Shown: positions 62,235 to 64,000 of the stretch, piece after piece | How positions within the stretch are numbered: the first letter of the stretch is position 1 | Layout: each line of letters begins with the position of its first letter | Assembly (NCBI GenBank): GCA_041879425.1 | Contig: CP090854.1 | Location: forward strand, 992,001-1,056,000 | DNA length: 64,000 nt | Origin: Vibrio pomeroyi | Lineage (GTDB): Bacteria > Pseudomonadota > Gammaproteobacteria > Enterobacterales > Vibrionaceae | Direction of reading: 5' to 3' | Program-made: the position numbers and the translations under genes | The notes under the pieces: generated by a model | Databases searched by the model: none | What the model saw: the letters and a program-made list of their open reading frames with translations, nothing else | What the model was told of the DNA's origin: nothing

Positions 62235-64000
62235 TGTTGTTATCTGATGTTTCTGTAAAGAGACCAGTAGCGGCTGTCGTATTGAGCCTGCTATTGGTTG
62301 TGTTTGGTATTGTCTCTTTCAATAAGCTCGCCGTGCGTGAGATGCCAGATATTGAAAGCCCAGTGGTTTCGATCAGTACTCGTTACGAGGGTGCATCGGC
62401 TACCATCATTGAAAGCCAAATAACCTCCAATCTTGAAGACCAGTTATCCGGTATCAGTGGTATCGATGAGATCGAATCCACGACGCGTAACGGTATGTCG
62501 CGTATCACGATTACTTTCGAACTGGGTTACGACCTTAATACAGGTGTCAGTGATGTTCGTGATGCGGTAGCTCGTGCGCAGCGTTCTTTGCCTGATGAAG
62601 CCGACGATCCGATTGTTTATAAGAACAACGGTAGCGGTGAAGCATCGGTTTATATCAACCTAAGTTCAACCGAGATGGACCGAACGCAGTTAACTGACTA
62701 CACCGAGCGTGTGTTGATTGACCGCTTTAGTTTGATCTCAGGCGTGAGCTCAGTGGATATCTCGGGTGGCTTGTACAAAGTAATGTACGTGAAGCTGAAA
62801 CCTGCTCTGATGGCTGGACGTGGTGTGACTGCGTCGGACATTACTGCAGCGCTGAACAGTGAGAACATTGAAAGCCCGGGTGGTGAAGTACGTAACGATG
62901 CGATCGTGATGTCGGTTCGTACTGCGCGTTCTTATGCTGAAGCTAAAGATTTCGAATACCTCGTTGTAAAACGTGCTTCTGATAACACACCTATTTACTT
63001 GAAAGATGTAGCGGATGTTTACATCGGTGCCGAGAACGAAAACTCGACCTTTAAGAGTGACGGCGTTGTTAACGTAAGTATGGGTATTGTGCCTCAATCA
63101 GATGCAAACCCACTTGAGGTGGCTGACTTAGTCCATAAAGAAGTCGAAGCGATTCAGAAATTCCTGCCTGACGGTACGCGTTTGGCTGTTGATTATGACT
63201 CAACGGTCTTTATCGATCGTTCTATCTCAGAGGTATACAGCACACTCTTTATTACGGGTGGCTTGGTTATCCTTGTGCTTTACGTCTTTATTGGTCAAGC
63301 CCGTGCAACGTTGATCCCAGCAGTAACGGTTCCTGTATCTTTGATCTCGTCGTTTATCGCAGCATACTACTTTGGTTTCTCTATTAACCTGATTACCTTG
63401 ATGGCTCTTATCCTATCTATCGGTTTGGTTGTAGATGACGCCATCGTAGTAGTAGAGAATATTTTCCACCATATTGAGCGCGGCGAATCGCCATTGCTTG
63501 CCGCTTATAAAGGTACCCGTGAAGTAGGCTTTGCGGTAATCGCAACGACGCTTGTATTGGTAATGGTATTCCTACCAATCTCGTTCATGGATGGCATGGT
63601 AGGCCTTCTGTTTACTGAGTTCTCGGTATTGTTGGCGATGTCGGTGATCTTCTCGTCTGTCGTGGCATTAACGTTAACGCCAGTTCTAGGCAGTAAGATC
63701 CTAAAAGCGAATGTGAAACCTAACCGCTTCAACTTATTCATTGAGCGCGTGTTCGGCAAGCTTGAAAAAGGTTACAGAGCGGTATTGCGCCGTGCTCTAA
63801 ACTGGCGTTGGGCAGCTCCAATCATCATTATCGCATGTATGGGCGGTAGTTATGGTTTGATGCAACAAGTGCCTTCGCAACTGACTCCACAAGAAGACCG
63901 TGGTGTTATCTTTGCGTTCGTTCGTGGTGCTGATGCAACCAGTTATAACCGTATGTCTGCCAACATGGACATCGTTGAAGAGCGCCTAATGCCGTTACTT
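62234..64000 (+). CDS. RND-family efflux pump, inner-membrane transporter (3' end outside window)
   Basis: The first ~589 residues of a proton-driven RND exporter are visible; a full protein would be ~1030 aa. The start MLLSDVSVKRPVAAVVLSLL is typical, followed by helix 1, a large periplasmic loop (REMPDIESPVVSISTRYEGA) and helices 2-6. The proton-relay aspartates are in GLVVDDAIVVVENI (Asp401 and Asp402), as in helix 4 of AcrB-type pumps. HAE-1-like features predominate, so drugs, detergents or bile salts are likely rather than metals. The ATG overlaps the adaptor stop, so the pair is translationally coupled. There is no sign of a regulator within the window. Confidence 0.93.
   Translation, partial: MLLSDVSVKRPVAAVVLSLLLVVFGIVSFNKLAVREMPDIESPVVSISTRYEGASATIIESQITSNLEDQLSGISGIDEIESTTRNGMSRITITFELGYDLNTGVSDVRDAVARAQRSLPDEADDPIVYKNNGSGEASVYINLSSTEMDRTQLTDYTERVLIDRFSLISGVSSVDISGGLYKVMYVKLKPALMAGRGVTASDITAALNSENIESPGGEVRNDAIVMSVRTARSYAEAKDFEYLVVKRASDNTPIYLKDVADVYIGAENENSTFKSDGVVNVSMGIVPQSDANPLEVADLVHKEVEAIQKFLPDGTRLAVDYDSTVFIDRSISEVYSTLFITGGLVILVLYVFIGQARATLIPAVTVPVSLISSFIAAYYFGFSINLITLMALILSIGLVVDDAIVVVENIFHHIERGESPLLAAYKGTREVGFAVIATTLVLVMVFLPISFMDGMVGLLFTEFSVLLAMSVIFSSVVALTLTPVLGSKILKANVKPNRFNLFIERVFGKLEKGYRAVLRRALNWRWAAPIIIIACMGGSYGLMQQVPSQLTPQEDRGVIFAFVRGADATSYNRMSANMDIVEERLMPLL

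Overview
The window looks like chromosome 1 of a marine Vibrio. Gene orders typical of Vibrionaceae and other Gammaproteobacteria are present (tig-clpP-clpX-lon-hupB-ppiD-comEA, menF-D-H-B-C-E, dctB-dctD beside dctPQM), together with a rhombosortase and a large tandem tRNA array. A Splendidus-like clade would fit, but this is inferred from gene content only. The sequence ends inside genes on both sides: an ABC transporter ATPase at the left and an RND pump at the right.

Region 1 (1-22.1 kb) holds a 3'-end sugar ABC ATPase, an HflX-type GTPase with an acidic insert, and a complete polyunsaturated fatty acid (PUFA) synthase locus. On the minus strand pfaA-pfaB-pfaC-pfaD overlap or nearly abut. 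PfaA is KS-AT-5xACP-KR-DH, PfaB is an AT, PfaC is KS-CLF-2xDH, and PfaD is an FMN enoyl reductase. The phosphopantetheinyl transferase pfaE that activates the ACPs is divergent from pfaA across about 700 bp. A hotdog thioesterase, a candidate product-release enzyme, follows pfaE. The pfaA-pfaE gap carries a very good match to a FadR operator, suggesting acyl-CoA-responsive control.

Region 2 (22.3-29.2 kb) is a C4-dicarboxylate TRAP system, dctPQM, with its two-component regulators dctB and dctD on the other strand. A sigma-54 promoter with perfect GG-N10-GC spacing lies ahead of dctP, as expected for a DctD-controlled operon.

Region 3 (29.4-39.4 kb) is a protein quality-control island: trigger factor, ClpP, ClpX, Lon, HU-beta and PpiD. 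Sigma-32-like promoters precede tig, with a long leader, and lon. The competence DNA receptor comEA follows, overlapping tail to tail with a rhombosortase.

Region 4 (39.4-51.1 kb) has a DTW-domain tRNA-modification protein, two HD-domain nucleotide hydrolases (dGTPase-like and YfbR), alanine aminotransferase AlaA, and the menaquinone operon menFDHBCE.

Region 5 (51.1-58.8 kb) has a NagE-like PTS permease divergent from a LysR regulator, with a 17-bp element repeated next to both start codons. It also holds a small two-helix membrane protein, a YeiH-type transporter, a TetR regulator with an MFS-acyltransferase fusion, and a Tim44-domain membrane protein.

Region 6 (58.8-64 kb) has a small Cys-rich ORF, seven tandem tRNA-Tyr genes in 187-bp units with one promoter and one terminator, an inverted-repeat-bounded element of about 165 bp, and an RND efflux adaptor-pump pair.

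No IS transposase, CRISPR array, prophage or rRNA gene was seen. The most distinctive content is the self-contained PUFA synthase locus with its candidate FadR control, and the tRNA-Tyr amplification.
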